Of a stretch of 64,000 nucleotides of DNA, positions 14,836-24,006 are shown piece after piece. This DNA comes from Betaproteobacteria bacterium RIFCSPLOWO2_12_FULL_68_20 (GTDB lineage: Bacteria > Pseudomonadota > Gammaproteobacteria > Burkholderiales > SG8-39): positions 1 through 64,000 of the forward strand of contig MERQ01000106.1 of NCBI GenBank assembly GCA_001770655.1. Direction: 5' to 3'. The stretch's first letter is position 1. The number at the start of each line of letters is the position of its first letter. A model generated the notes under the pieces. That model was given only the letters and a program-made list of their open reading frames with translations, was not told the origin of the DNA and searched no databases. The translations under genes were made by a program, and so were the position numbers.

Positions 14836-16604
14836 ACGCCGGCGGCTCGCTCGAGCGGCGCGTCGAGATCGACCGCGTCCGGGCGCTCTACCGCCAGGGA
14901 CCGCTCGCCTCGTTCGTCGCCGTGGTGATGGGCGCGCTGATCCTGTGGGTGCTGTGGACGCGCGCCTCGCACGCGATGCTCGCCGCCTGGTACGCGCTCG
15001 TCCTCGCCAACCAGGCGGTGCGCATCGTGCTCTGGTGGGCGTTCCGGCGCGCCGCGATCGAGAGCGAGACGGATGCCGCGCGCTGGGCGAAGCGCTACAT
15101 GTGGAACATGGCCGCGGGCGGAGTCTTTTTCGGCGCGCCGGCGCTGGTCTTCTTTCCCGCCGATCCGCTCGGGCAGACGTTCCTGCTGATCGTGATCGCC
15201 GGCATGGCCGCGGGCTCGATCACCGCCAACGCCTTCCACCCGCAGAGCATGATCGCCTATCTGGTGCCGCTGCTCGGGCAGCCCTTCGCGCGCCTCGCCA
15301 CCCTCGGCGGGCTGGAGTACGGCCTGATCGCGTTCTCCTTCGCCTTCTACCTCGCGGTGATCGTCGGCTTCGGCCGCAACCAGGCGCGGCTGATCCGCGA
15401 CTCGATCGCCGCCGCGCACGAGAAGGAGGACCTGGTCGAGGAGCTGCGCGAGAAGCGCGCGGCTGCCGAGGCGGCGCAGAAGACGGCCGAGCAGGCGAGC
15501 CTCGCCAAATCGCAGTTCTTCGCCGCCGCGAGCCACGACCTGCGCCAGCCGCTCCACGCGCTGGGGCTGTACGCGGCAACGCTGCGCGAGGGCGCGCGCC
15601 AGGGCGAGGACGCGCGCCGCGTGGACCAGATCCTCTCCAGCGTGGACGTGCTGGAGTCGCTGTTCGACGAGCTGCTCGACATCTCGCGCCTGGACGCCGG
15701 CTACGTCACTGCAAAGCCGGCACACGCCTCGGCACGGCAACTGCTCGCGAAGCTCGAGTCCACCTACGCTCCTCTCGCGCGTCGCGGCGGGCTGGAACTG
15801 CGCGTGCGTGCATCGACGGCGACGGTGCACGCCGACCCGGTGCTGCTCGAGCGCGTGCTGGGAAACCTGCTCTCGAACGCGATCCGCTATACCGAGCGAG
15901 GCGGCGTGCTCACCGGCGCGCGGCGCCGCGGCGCGCAGGTGGCGCTCGAGGTGTGGGACACCGGCAGCGGCATTCCGGCCGCGGAGCACGAGCGGGTGTT
16001 CGACGAGTTCTACCAGCTCGCCAACCCCGAGCGCGACCGGCGCAAGGGGCTCGGGCTCGGCCTCGCCACGGTCAAGCGCATCGCCGATCTGTCCGGATGG
16101 CGCATCGAGCTGCGCTCGCGCCCGGGCCGCGGGACGCTCTTCCGCGTGCTGGTACCGGCCGGCGACGCGGCGAAGGTCGAGGTCCCCGCGGCGGCACCGG
16201 TGGCCGAAGACCTCGACGCGCTCGCCGGCAAGGTGGTGGCGGTGGTCGAGGACGAGAGCGCGGTGCGCGAGGGCATGAGCGAGCTGCTGCAGAAGTGGCG
16301 CTGCCGCGTCGTGACGGGCGGCGACGCCGAGGAGGCGCGCCGCGCGCTGGAGAGCGAGCGCCTCGGTCCCGACCTGATCGTGGCCGACTACCGGCTGCGC
16401 GAGCACCAGACCGGGATCCAGGCGATCCGGCTCCTGCGCCAGCGCTTCGGCGAGGCGACGCCCGCGGTGCTGATCTCGGGCGACACCGCGCCCGAGCTGT
16501 TCAGGGCGGCCAAGGAGGCCGGCCTGGTGTTGCTGCACAAGCCCGTGCAGCCCGCGCGGCTGCGCGCCGCCTTCACGCACCTGGTGGTGTCGCGCGCCGC
16601 GTGA
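14832..16604 (+). CDS. Hybrid sensor histidine kinase with C-terminal receiver
   Basis: A 590-residue inner-membrane protein. About six hydrophobic helices occupy residues 25-182. A coiled linker (LVEELREKRAAAEAAQK) leads to the HisKA box with His235 in ASHDLRQPLHAL. An HATPase domain follows with NLLSNAIRYTERGG, DTGSGIP and GLGLGLATVKR. A receiver domain occupies roughly residues 465-585, with EDES and ADYRL carrying the acceptor Asp. The overall layout resembles 7TM/MASE-like quorum or redox sensing kinases; the ligand is unknown. It overlaps the regulator gene by 4 bases. Confidence 0.85.
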   Translation: MNAGGSLERRVEIDRVRALYRQGPLASFVAVVMGALILWVLWTRASHAMLAAWYALVLANQAVRIVLWWAFRRAAIESETDAARWAKRYMWNMAAGGVFFGAPALVFFPADPLGQTFLLIVIAGMAAGSITANAFHPQSMIAYLVPLLGQPFARLATLGGLEYGLIAFSFAFYLAVIVGFGRNQARLIRDSIAAAHEKEDLVEELREKRAAAEAAQKTAEQASLAKSQFFAAASHDLRQPLHALGLYAATLREGARQGEDARRVDQILSSVDVLESLFDELLDISRLDAGYVTAKPAHASARQLLAKLESTYAPLARRGGLELRVRASTATVHADPVLLERVLGNLLSNAIRYTERGGVLTGARRRGAQVALEVWDTGSGIPAAEHERVFDEFYQLANPERDRRKGLGLGLATVKRIADLSGWRIELRSRPGRGTLFRVLVPAGDAAKVEVPAAAPVAEDLDALAGKVVAVVEDESAVREGMSELLQKWRCRVVTGGDAEEARRALESERLGPDLIVADYRLREHQTGIQAIRLLRQRFGEATPAVLISGDTAPELFRAAKEAGLVLLHKPVQPARLRAAFTHLVVSRAA

Positions 16605-16678
16605 GCGCCTGTTCCCGGCGGCATCGTCGGCGGTAGAATCTCGGCCCTTTCACAGTCACCCAATCATCGAGGACCGGC

Positions 16679-17701
16679 ATGGACAAGCAACTCCTATCCA
16701 GGACAGCGGCCGCGATGGTCGCAAAAGGCAAGGGCATCCTCGCCGCCGACGAGTCGAGCGGCACCTGCGAGAAGCGCTTCCAGTCGATCGGTGCGGAATG
16801 CACCGGGGAGAGCCGCCGCGTCTACCGCGGGCTGCTGTTCGGTACGCCCGGGGTGGAGCAGTTCGTCTCGGGCGTGATCCTGTTCGACGAGACCGCGCGC
16901 CAGAAGGCGAACGACGGCGCGCCGTTCCCGGAGTATCTGGCGAGAAAGGGCATCATCCCGGGCATCAAGGTCGACAAGGGCACGGTCGACATCCCCTTCA
17001 GCGCCGGCGAGAAGGTGACCGATGGCCTGGACGGGCTGCAAAAGCGGATGAAGGAGTACTTCGACATGGGCTGCCGCTTCGCCAAGTGGCGCGCGGTCAT
17101 CACGATCGGCGAGGGCATCCCCACCCATACCTGCCTCTACGCCAACGCGCACGCGCTCGCGCGCTACGCCGCGATCTGCCAGGAGGCGTCGATCGTGCCG
17201 ATGATCGAGCCCGAGGTGCTGCTCGAGGGCAGCCACACGGCCGAGCGCTCGGAAGCGGTGCATGAAGAGACGCTGCGGGCGACTTACGCCGCCATGGCGG
17301 CCTACCGCGTCTCGATCGAGCACCTGATCCTGAAGACCAGCATGGTCGTCTCGGGCAAGGCATGCCCGCGCCAGGCGAACGTGGACGAGGTCGCCGAGCG
17401 CACCGTGCGGGTGCTCAAGCGCACCGTTCCGGCGGCGCAGCCGGGCGTGGTGTTCCTCTCGGGCGGCCAGTCCGACGAGGCCGCTACCGCGCACCTGAAC
17501 GCCATGGCCTCGACGAAGGGGCTGCCCTGGCCGCTCACGTTCTCGTACTCGCGCGCGCTGCAGAATCCGGCGCTCAAGACATGGAAGGGCCAGGCGGCGA
17601 ACATCGCGGCCGCGCAGAAGGCGTTCTACCACCGTGCGCACATGAACGGCCTCGCCTGCCAGGGCAAGTGGAAACCCGAGCTCGAGCGGCAAGCCGCCTG
17701 A
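16679..17701 (+). CDS. Fructose-bisphosphate aldolase class I
   Basis: A 340-residue class I (Schiff-base) aldolase that interconverts fructose 1,6-bisphosphate with glyceraldehyde 3-phosphate and dihydroxyacetone phosphate in glycolysis and gluconeogenesis. Family motifs are [11 protein letters not shown] at 19-29, [29 protein letters not shown] and HLILKTSMV with the expected Schiff-base Lys219. Length is normal for the eukaryote-like class I type found in some betaproteobacteria. A -10-like TAGAAT lies at 16634-16639, 40 bases before the ATG. purC follows after a 29-base gap. Confidence 0.93.
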   Translation: MDKQLLSRTAAAMVAKGKGILAADESSGTCEKRFQSIGAECTGESRRVYRGLLFGTPGVEQFVSGVILFDETARQKANDGAPFPEYLARKGIIPGIKVDKGTVDIPFSAGEKVTDGLDGLQKRMKEYFDMGCRFAKWRAVITIGEGIPTHTCLYANAHALARYAAICQEASIVPMIEPEVLLEGSHTAERSEAVHEETLRATYAAMAAYRVSIEHLILKTSMVVSGKACPRQANVDEVAERTVRVLKRTVPAAQPGVVFLSGGQSDEAATAHLNAMASTKGLPWPLTFSYSRALQNPALKTWKGQAANIAAAQKAFYHRAHMNGLACQGKWKPELERQAA

Positions 17702-17712
17702 AAACAGGGACA

Positions 17713-17738
17713 GACCACGTTTCCCGGGAAATGCGGTC
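17713..17738. repeat. Palindromic repeat (REP-like) over the purC start codon
   Basis: The left arm GACCACGTTTCCC (17713-17725) abuts the right arm GGGAAATGCGGTC (17726-17738), with 11 of 13 positions complementary. The preceding CAGGGACA is shared with the palindrome before dnaG. The purC ATG (17731-17733) lies inside the right arm. Confidence 0.6.
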
Positions 17739-18627
17739 AGCCCCTCTCTACGAATCCGAGATCAAGAGCCTGCCGCGCCTCGGGCGCGGCAAAGTGCGCG
17801 ACATCTACGCAGTGGGGGAGGACAGGATGCTGATCGTGACGAGCGACCGGCTCTCGGCGTTCGACGTCGTGCTCTCCGACCCCATTCCCGACAAGGGGCG
17901 GGTGCTGAACCAGATGGCCGACTTCTGGTTCGAGAAGCTCGCGCACATCGTGCCGAACCAGCTCACCGGGATCGACCCGGAATCGGTGGTGAGCGGCGCC
18001 GGCGAGAAGGAGCAGGTGCGCGGCCGCTCGGTGGTGGTGAGGAGAATGAAGCCGCTGCCGATCGAGGCGGTGGTGCGCGGCTATCTCATCGGCTCGGGCT
18101 GGAAGGACTACCAGGCTACGGGAAAAGTCTGCGGCATCGAGCTGCCGGAAGGCCTGCGCCAGGCCGAGAAGCTTCCGCAGCCGATCTTCACGCCGGCGAC
18201 CAAGGCCGAGGAGGGGCACGACGAGAACATCGGCTTCGAGCAGGTCGAGAAGCTCGTCGGAAGGGAGCTCGCGGCGAAGGTGCGCGACACGAGCCTGCGG
18301 CTCTACCAGGAAGCGTCCGAGTACGCGGCGTCCAAAGGCATCATCATCGCCGACACCAAGTTCGAGTTCGGGCTCGACCCGAAGGGAAGCCTGGTCCTCA
18401 TCGACGAGGTGCTCACGGCCGATTCGTCCCGCTTCTGGCCGGCGGACTCGTACCGGGTCGGCGCCTCGCCGCCCTCGTTCGACAAGCAGTACGTGCGCGA
18501 CTACCTCGAGACGCTCGACTGGGACAAGACGCCGCCGGCGCCCAGACTCCCGCCCGAGGTGATCGCGAAGACGTCGGAAAAATATCGCGAGGCGCTCGAG
18601 CGCCTGACGGGGAGAAAGCTCTCATGA
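17731..18627 (+). CDS. purC: Phosphoribosylaminoimidazole-succinocarboxamide (SAICAR) synthase
   Basis: A 298-residue enzyme that joins CAIR with aspartate using ATP in purine biosynthesis. Family signatures are [66 protein letters not shown] and [12 protein letters not shown]. The start ATG at 17731 gives the usual N-terminus (about 12 residues before LPRLGRGK), and no other good start lies nearby. It has no convincing Shine-Dalgarno because the palindromic repeat occupies that position. Its stop overlaps purE (ATGA). Confidence 0.95.
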   Translation: MRSAPLYESEIKSLPRLGRGKVRDIYAVGEDRMLIVTSDRLSAFDVVLSDPIPDKGRVLNQMADFWFEKLAHIVPNQLTGIDPESVVSGAGEKEQVRGRSVVVRRMKPLPIEAVVRGYLIGSGWKDYQATGKVCGIELPEGLRQAEKLPQPIFTPATKAEEGHDENIGFEQVEKLVGRELAAKVRDTSLRLYQEASEYAASKGIIIADTKFEFGLDPKGSLVLIDEVLTADSSRFWPADSYRVGASPPSFDKQYVRDYLETLDWDKTPPAPRLPPEVIAKTSEKYREALERLTGRKLS

Positions 18628-19112
18628 GCAAGCGCGTCGGGATCGTGATGGGCTCGGCTTCGGACTGGGAGGCGATGAAGGCAGCCGCGAAAATGCTCGA
18701 GGAGTTCGGCGTGTCCTACGAGGCGAAGACGATGTCGGCGCACCGCTCGCCGAAGCTGGTCGCCTCGTGGGCCTCGAGCGCCGCGCAGCGCGGGCTGAAG
18801 GCGATCATCGCCGGGGCTGGCGGCGCGGCACACCTCGCGGGGGTGGTCGCCGCGCACACCACGCTGCCGGTGCTCGGCGTGCCGATCGCCACCAAGAGCC
18901 TGCACGGGCTCGATTCGCTGCTCGCCACGGTGCAGATGCCGAAAGGCGTGCCGGTCGCGACCTTCACCATCGGCGAGACGGGCGCGGCGAATGCGGCGCT
19001 CTATGCGGTGGCGATGCTCGCACTCTCGGATGCGCGGCTGGCGAAAAAGCTCGCCGCCTTCCGCAGAAGGCAGACCGCGGCGGTGCGCAAGGCGAAGCTA
19101 CCCAAGCCGTGA
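18624..19112 (+). CDS. purE: N5-carboxyaminoimidazole ribonucleotide mutase
   Basis: A 162-residue class I PurE that converts N5-CAIR to CAIR, the step immediately before PurC. Motifs are [19 protein letters not shown] (active-site His) and [26 protein letters not shown]. The ATG overlaps the purC stop by 4 bases, and the end overlaps the next gene (GTGA), so the three are translationally coupled. PurK, the usual partner, is not next to it. Confidence 0.95.
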   Translation: MSKRVGIVMGSASDWEAMKAAAKMLEEFGVSYEAKTMSAHRSPKLVASWASSAAQRGLKAIIAGAGGAAHLAGVVAAHTTLPVLGVPIATKSLHGLDSLLATVQMPKGVPVATFTIGETGAANAALYAVAMLALSDARLAKKLAAFRRRQTAAVRKAKLPKP

Positions 19113-20050
19113 CGCCTGAAGTCGCCCGCGCGGCGGAGCTCCTGCGCGCGGGCGGTCTGGTCGCGTTTCCCACCGAGACGGTTTACGGCCTCGGCGCCGA
19201 CGCGTCGAACGCAGCCGCGGTTGCGCGCCTCTATGCCGTCAAGCGCCGTCCGCCCGGCCACCCGGTGATCGTGCATTTCGACTCCGCCGAGCGCGCTTTC
19301 GCCTGGGCGCGCGAGGTTCCCGAAGCTGCGTGCAAGCTCGCAGCACGCTTCTGGCCCGGCCCGCTGACTCTCATCCTCAAGTGCTCGCCGCTCGCCAAGG
19401 ACTTCGTCACCGGAGGCCAGGACAACGTCGGCGTGCGGGTTCCGTCTCACCCGGTGGCGCATGAAATGCTCGCCGCGTTCGGCGGCGGCGTCGCCGCGCC
19501 CTCGGCGAACCGCTTCGGCCTGGTGTCGCCCACCACCGCGGCGCACGTGCGGGAGGATCTCGGCAACGAAGTGGATCTGGTCCTCGAAGGCGGGCCGAGC
19601 GAGGTCGGGATCGAATCGACGATCCTGGATCTCTCGGGAGACGTGCCGACGCTTCTCAGACCTGGGCATATCTCGAAGCAGGAGTTGGAGCAGGTTATCG
19701 GGCGCACGATCCGAGACAAGGGACCGATTGCGCCCGCGCATCCGGGCGGGCTGGAGCGCCATTACGCGCCGCGCACGCTGGTGAAGCTCGTCCCGCCGCA
19801 CGCGCTCGACGCCGAGATCGCGCGGCTTGGCGTGAAGGTAGCGGTACTCGCGTTCTCGCGCCCCGACGAGCGCGTGGACTTCTGGCTGCGCATGCCGCGC
19901 GAGCCGGCCGGGTACGCGCACAAGCTCTACGGCGCGCTGCGCGAGCTCGACACGTCGGACTGCGATGCAATTCTTGTCGAGGCGCCGCCCGATGCGCCCG
20001 AGTGGGCGGCGGTGCGCGACCGGCTGCGGCGCGCGTGCGGCGAAGCGTAG
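19109..20050 (+). CDS. L-threonylcarbamoyladenylate synthase (Sua5/YwlC type)
   Basis: A 313-residue protein that makes threonylcarbamoyl-AMP for the t6A37 tRNA modification; TsaD, encoded at 34639-35655, uses this product. The N-terminal YrdC domain carries LVAFPTETVYGLGADA, KRRPPGHPVIVH, RFWPGPLTLIL and VAAPSANRFGLVSPT. The C-terminal SUA5 extension (from about HYAPRTLVKL to the end) distinguishes it from short TsaC. The GTG start at 19109 overlaps the purE stop and is the first codon consistent with the domain. Confidence 0.9.
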   Translation: MTPEVARAAELLRAGGLVAFPTETVYGLGADASNAAAVARLYAVKRRPPGHPVIVHFDSAERAFAWAREVPEAACKLAARFWPGPLTLILKCSPLAKDFVTGGQDNVGVRVPSHPVAHEMLAAFGGGVAAPSANRFGLVSPTTAAHVREDLGNEVDLVLEGGPSEVGIESTILDLSGDVPTLLRPGHISKQELEQVIGRTIRDKGPIAPAHPGGLERHYAPRTLVKLVPPHALDAEIARLGVKVAVLAFSRPDERVDFWLRMPREPAGYAHKLYGALRELDTSDCDAILVEAPPDAPEWAAVRDRLRRACGEA

Positions 20051-20051
20051 A

Positions 20052-20426
20052 ATGAAACGCATGAGACTCCTCGCATCGCTCGCGGTCTGCGCGCTCGCCG
20101 CGGCCTGCTCGCACGCGCAGATCGACGCGCGCAGCAACACCGTGTCGGGCGCCGCGGCGCCCGCGCCTGGAACTTCGGTGGCGAGCGGAGCGACCGGGCT
20201 GAGGATCCAGGGCGGATCGATCGCGACCGTGATCGCCGCGGGCGTGATCGCGGCGGCGGCGATGGAGAGCGCTCGCGAAGAGCAGCGCTGGCCGAGCTTC
20301 CGGGAATCGTACGCGCCGTTCCTGGGCCCGACGCCCGCGCCCGAGCTCGCTCGCGGGCGCCTCGTCAACGAGCAGGACTGCACCCGGCCGATCGAGGATT
20401 GGTCGGCGAACCTGCGCTGCCGCTGA
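20052..20426 (+). CDS. Small predicted lipoprotein of unknown function
   Basis: A 124-residue protein starting MKRMRLLASLAVCALAAACSHAQ, a signal peptide with a lipobox (LAAAC), so it should be lipid-anchored at the envelope. A second hydrophobic, Ala/Ile-rich stretch (GGSIATVIAAGVIAAAAM) is near the middle. Two cysteines in the last 30 residues (QDCTRP, NLRCR) could form a disulfide. A second ATG nine bases downstream is an alternative start. It follows the Sua5 gene by one base and probably belongs to the same transcript. I do not recognise the family. Confidence 0.65.
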   Translation: MKRMRLLASLAVCALAAACSHAQIDARSNTVSGAAAPAPGTSVASGATGLRIQGGSIATVIAAGVIAAAAMESAREEQRWPSFRESYAPFLGPTPAPELARGRLVNEQDCTRPIEDWSANLRCR

Positions 20427-20430
20427 TTTC

Positions 20431-21945
20431 CTAGGCGCGCTTCGGTCCCGGCGTTCCGTCCTCGACCACGAACGATGCGAGCGTGCCGCATGCCGCCTCG
20501 CGCCTCTGCACCGTCTCCATCGCGCGCAGATCGACGCGCATCAGCGTCGGCGTGACCTCCACGCGCGTATAGCCGCGGAAGCGGCTGTCGACGAGGAGCA
20601 TGTGCGGGTTGTCGGCGCGGTACTGATCGAGCCGCACCTGCGGCCAGGCCTGCGAGGTGATCGAGGTGCCGACGAGCTCGCTGGCGACCACCGGCGAGGC
20701 GGAGTCGTCGAAATCGAGCTTGAGCTCGTTGACGTTGAACGAATGCACGTCGCCGCCGATCGCGACGGGATTGGCGATGCGCCGCTCGGCGAGAAAATCG
20801 AGCAGGCGCTTTCGCGCCGCCGGATAGCCGTCCCAGCCGTCGGTCCAGGCGCGGCGCCCGGGCCCGGGCTTTTGGTCGAACTGGGCCATCGGCGTCTGCT
20901 GCGCGAGCACGTTCCAGCCGGCGCGCGACTCGGCGAGCGAGTTCTCCAGCCAGCGCTCCTGCGCGCGGCCGAGGATCGTGCGGTTCGGGTTCGAGAGCCG
21001 CACGCACTCCTCGATGTCCACCGTGTTCGAGCCGCCGCGCCGCCCCGGGCGCGGGCAGGCGTGCCAGGAGCGGTACTGCCGGTCGTCGAGCACGTGGAAG
21101 CGCGCGAGCGCGCCCCAGTCGAGCCGCGTGTAGATGCGCATGTCGGGGCCTTGCGGACGCATGCGCTCCGGAAGCGGCATGTGCTCGTAGTAGGCGCGGT
21201 AGGCCGCCGCGCGGCGCAGGAGAAAGCTCTCGCGGTCCATGCCGTCCTCGGGACGGTCGTCGGCGTAGTCGTTGTCCACCTCGTGGTCGTCCCAGGTCAC
21301 GATCCACGGGCAGGCGGCGTGCGCGGCCTGCAGATCGGGGTCGCTCTTGTAGAGCGCGTAGCGCGCGCGGTAGTCCTCGAGCGTGTAAGGCTCGCCGGCG
21401 TCGTGCTTGCGCACGTGGTCCCTGCCCCAGGACGACTCGTAGATATAGTCGCCGAGGAAGGCGACGAGGTCCGGCTCGTCGGCGACGACGTGGCGCCAGG
21501 CGCCGTAGTACCCCTGCTCGTAATGCTGGCAGGAGGCGAACGCGAACTTGAGCCGCCCGGGGTCCGAGCCGGCGGCCGGAGCGGTGCGCGTGCGGCCGAT
21601 CGGGCTCTGCGCGCCCGCGGCGGTGAAGCGATAGAAGTATCGGCGCGCGGGCTCCAGGCCGTTCGCCTCGACGTGCACAGAGTGCGCCCATTCGGGGCTC
21701 GCCTCGGTGCTGCCGCTCGCGACGACTTGGCGCATTGCCTCGTCCTGAGCGATCTCCCAGCGCACCGCGACGGCGACCGGAGCGAGAAGTCCCGTGAGGC
21801 GCGTCCAGAGCACCACGCCGGAAGGCGTCGGGTAGCCCGAGGCAACCCCGAGCGAGAAAGGAAAGGAAGCTTGTGCGCGAAGCGGGACCGCGCGCGCCGC
21901 GCCGAGCGCGACGAGCGCCCGGAGGAAACGGCGGCGATCGAGCAT
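20431..21945 (-). CDS. phoD: Alkaline phosphatase D-like (PhoD family) phosphoesterase, Tat-exported
   Basis: A 504-residue protein. The N-terminus MLDRRRFLRALVALGAARAVPLRAQ is a twin-arginine signal, so the enzyme should be exported folded. A PhoD N-terminal beta domain is followed by the metallophosphoesterase domain with FASCQHYEQGYYGAW, DLVAFLGDYIYE, WDDHEVDNDYADD and GGDVHSFNVNEL carrying the metal ligands. The family hydrolyses phosphodiesters and phosphomonoesters with iron/calcium cofactors. It converges with the lipoprotein gene and diverges from the UxaA-like gene with only 38 bases between starts. Confidence 0.9.
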   Translation of the reverse strand: MLDRRRFLRALVALGAARAVPLRAQASFPFSLGVASGYPTPSGVVLWTRLTGLLAPVAVAVRWEIAQDEAMRQVVASGSTEASPEWAHSVHVEANGLEPARRYFYRFTAAGAQSPIGRTRTAPAAGSDPGRLKFAFASCQHYEQGYYGAWRHVVADEPDLVAFLGDYIYESSWGRDHVRKHDAGEPYTLEDYRARYALYKSDPDLQAAHAACPWIVTWDDHEVDNDYADDRPEDGMDRESFLLRRAAAYRAYYEHMPLPERMRPQGPDMRIYTRLDWGALARFHVLDDRQYRSWHACPRPGRRGGSNTVDIEECVRLSNPNRTILGRAQERWLENSLAESRAGWNVLAQQTPMAQFDQKPGPGRRAWTDGWDGYPAARKRLLDFLAERRIANPVAIGGDVHSFNVNELKLDFDDSASPVVASELVGTSITSQAWPQVRLDQYRADNPHMLLVDSRFRGYTRVEVTPTLMRVDLRAMETVQRREAACGTLASFVVEDGTPGPKRA

Positions 21946-21983
21946 GCGAATACAATAACGGCTCCCCGATTCCGGAAGATGAC

Positions 21984-22265
21984 ATGATTCATTTCGTCGT
22001 GCACGAGAAAGGCGACGGCGTCGGCGTCGTCGTGGTCGAGGGCGTGAAGTCCGGCCAGGAGATCTCGGGCTGGATCATGGAGGACGACAAGGACCTGAAG
22101 GTGCTCGCGAGGAACGACATCCCGATCGGCCACAAGCTCGCGCTCAGGGACTACGCGGCGGGCGACACGGTGATCAAGTACGGCGTGGACATCGGAAAGG
22201 TGGTCGCGCCAATCAAGACGGGCGAGCACGTGCACATTCACAATCTCAAGACCAAGCGGTGGTAG
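21984..22265 (+). CDS. suyA: UxaA-family small subunit (SAF domain), SuyA-like
   Basis: A 93-residue stand-alone SAF domain, corresponding to the N-terminal part of altronate dehydratase UxaA and to the alpha subunit of (R)-sulfolactate sulfo-lyase. The motifs [40 protein letters not shown] and [12 protein letters not shown] are typical. It partners with the large subunit two bases downstream. GGAAG precedes the ATG by 6 bases, and a TACAAT box lies at 21951-21956. Substrate assignment is uncertain: split UxaA pairs also act on sugar acids. Confidence 0.7.
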   Translation: MIHFVVHEKGDGVGVVVVEGVKSGQEISGWIMEDDKDLKVLARNDIPIGHKLALRDYAAGDTVIKYGVDIGKVVAPIKTGEHVHIHNLKTKRW

Positions 22266-22267
22266 GA

Positions 22268-23437
22268 ATGGACCTCTCGAAAGCGGGCTTCTGGGGCTAC
22301 CGGCGCGAAAACGGCCGCGTCGGCGTGCGCAACCACGTCGCCATCCTGCCGGTGGACGACCTCTCGAACGCCGCCGCGCAGGCGGTCGAGAACAACATCA
22401 AGGGCACGATGGCGCTGCCGCATCCCTACGGGCGGCTGCAGTTCGGCGCCGACCTGGATCTTCACTTCCGGTCGCTGATCGGCGCGGGCTCCAACCCGAA
22501 CGTCGCCGCGGTGGTGGTGATCGGCATCGAGGACACCTGGGCGAAGCGGGTCGCCGACGGCATCGCCGCGACCGGCAAGCCCGTGTCGTTCTTCGGCATC
22601 GAGCTGCACGGCGATCACGAGACGATCAAGCGCGCCTCGAAGGCGGCGAAGGAATACATGCAATGGTCCTCCGAGCTGCGGCGCGAGGAGCGGCCCCTCA
22701 AGGACCTGTGGGTGTCCACCAAGTGCGGCGAGTCCGACACCACCTCGGGGCTCGGCGCGAACCCCACGGTGGGCAACGTCTTCGACAAGCTCTACCCGCA
22801 CGGCGTGACGCTCGTTTTCGGCGAGACCACCGAGCTCACGGGCGGCGAGCACCTGGTCGCCGCGCGCTGCCGCAACGACGAGGTCAGGAAGAAGTTCCAG
22901 TTCGTCTTCGACCGCTACCAGCAGGTGATCGAGCGCCACAAGACGAGCGACCTCATGGACTCGCAGCCGACCAAGGGCAACATCGCCGGCGGCCTCACTA
23001 CCATCGAGGAAAAGGCGCTCGGCAACATCCAGAAGATCGGCAGGAAATGCCTGGTGGACGGCGTGCTCGACAAGGCCGAGACCCCGACCGGGCCGGGCCT
23101 GTGGTTCATGGACTCGTCTTCCGCCGCAGCCGAGATGGTGACGCTGTGCGCGGCGAGCGGGTTCGTGGTGCACCTTTTTCCCACCGGGCAGTGCAACGTG
23201 ATCGGCAATCCGATCCTGCCGGTGATCAAGCTCTCGGCCAACCCGCGCACCGTGCGCACGATGGCCGAGCACATCGACGTCGACGTATCCGGCCTGCTGA
23301 GGAAGGAGCTCACTCCCGACCAGGCGGGCGACAGGCTGCTCGAATGCATGTTCCGTACTGCGAACGGCCGGCTCACCGCGGCGGAAGCGCTCGGGCACCG
23401 CGAGTTCGTGCTCACGCGCTTGTACGAGAGCGCCTGA
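22268..23437 (+). CDS. suyB: UxaA-family large subunit, SuyB-like lyase
   Basis: A 389-residue catalytic subunit of a split UxaA-type enzyme. The motifs [74 protein letters not shown] and [13 protein letters not shown] match what I recall of the beta subunit of sulfolactate sulfo-lyase, which splits 3-sulfolactate to pyruvate and sulfite. Altronate-type dehydration remains possible. The conserved cysteines suggest an iron cofactor. The ATG at 22268 is preferred over GTG at 22259. It is the second gene of the catabolic cluster. Confidence 0.7.
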   Translation: MDLSKAGFWGYRRENGRVGVRNHVAILPVDDLSNAAAQAVENNIKGTMALPHPYGRLQFGADLDLHFRSLIGAGSNPNVAAVVVIGIEDTWAKRVADGIAATGKPVSFFGIELHGDHETIKRASKAAKEYMQWSSELRREERPLKDLWVSTKCGESDTTSGLGANPTVGNVFDKLYPHGVTLVFGETTELTGGEHLVAARCRNDEVRKKFQFVFDRYQQVIERHKTSDLMDSQPTKGNIAGGLTTIEEKALGNIQKIGRKCLVDGVLDKAETPTGPGLWFMDSSSAAAEMVTLCAASGFVVHLFPTGQCNVIGNPILPVIKLSANPRTVRTMAEHIDVDVSGLLRKELTPDQAGDRLLECMFRTANGRLTAAEALGHREFVLTRLYESA

Positions 23438-23471
23438 ACGGTATCATCCCGGTATATCGCCGGAGAGCACT

Positions 23472-23693
23472 ATGGATATCCGCAAAATCGTTCACTCCGA
23501 CCCCGAAATCCTCGGCGGCGTGCTTGTGTTCGTCGGCACCCGCGTCCCTGTGAAGACGCTGTACGACTACCTCGAAGCGGGGGATTCGCTCGACGAGTTC
23601 CTGGACGACTTTCCGGGTGTGACGCGCGAGCAGGCCGTCGCTGCGCTCGAGCTGGGACGGGAGATGACCGAGGCGCATGCGGCTGCTGCTTGA
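23472..23693 (+). CDS. DUF433-family antitoxin
   Basis: A 73-residue protein with the DUF433 pattern: VHSDPEILGGVLVFVGTRVPVKTLYDYLEAGDSLDEFLDDFPGVTREQ, a winged-helix-like antitoxin fold. It is paired with a DUF5615 PIN-like protein whose start lies 17 bases inside this gene. GGAGAG precedes the ATG. The pair is inserted in the catabolic cluster, 34 bases after the SuyB-like gene. Such pairs are usually classed as VapBC-like toxin-antitoxin systems. Confidence 0.8.
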   Translation: MDIRKIVHSDPEILGGVLVFVGTRVPVKTLYDYLEAGDSLDEFLDDFPGVTREQAVAALELGREMTEAHAAAA

Positions 23694-24006
23694 CGAATGC
23701 GTGCCCCGAAAGCTGAAGCAGGATCTGGTGGGGCACGATGTCAGCACGGCGCGCGAGATGGGGTGGTCGGGCAAGCGGAATGGAGAGCTGCTCGCCGTGA
23801 TGCGCCAGCAGCGCTTCGAAGCATTCGTCACCGTCGATCAAAACGTCGAGTTCCAGCAGAACGTGAGGGCCTCCGGCATCGCCGTCATCGTCATCGCTGC
23901 GCGCACTAACCGGCTGAAGGAGCTGCGCCCGCTCGTGCCGGCCGTCCTGCGGACGCTATCGGCCATAAAGCCCGGAGAGCTCCAGCGCGTGAGCGGCCCG
24001 CATTGA
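23677..24006 (+). CDS. DUF5615 PIN-like toxin
   Basis: A 109-residue protein with LLLDECVPRKLKQDL and, later, AFVTVDQNVEFQQN, the two acidic motifs of the DUF5615/Mut7-C-like PIN domain. Members are presumed ribonucleases held in check by DUF433 antitoxins. It overlaps the antitoxin gene by 17 bases. Its stop codon overlaps the TTG start of the following iron-sulfur subunit gene (TTGA), so the toxin is directly coupled to a metabolic gene, which is unusual. Confidence 0.8.
   Translation: MRLLLDECVPRKLKQDLVGHDVSTAREMGWSGKRNGELLAVMRQQRFEAFVTVDQNVEFQQNVRASGIAVIVIAARTNRLKELRPLVPAVLRTLSAIKPGELQRVSGPH

Noticed and set aside
19001-21985. 994-codon minus-strand frame over purE, Sua5, lipoprotein and phoD
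   Set aside because: Arg/Ala/Pro-rich shadow with no domain; it covers several well-supported genes in other frames.
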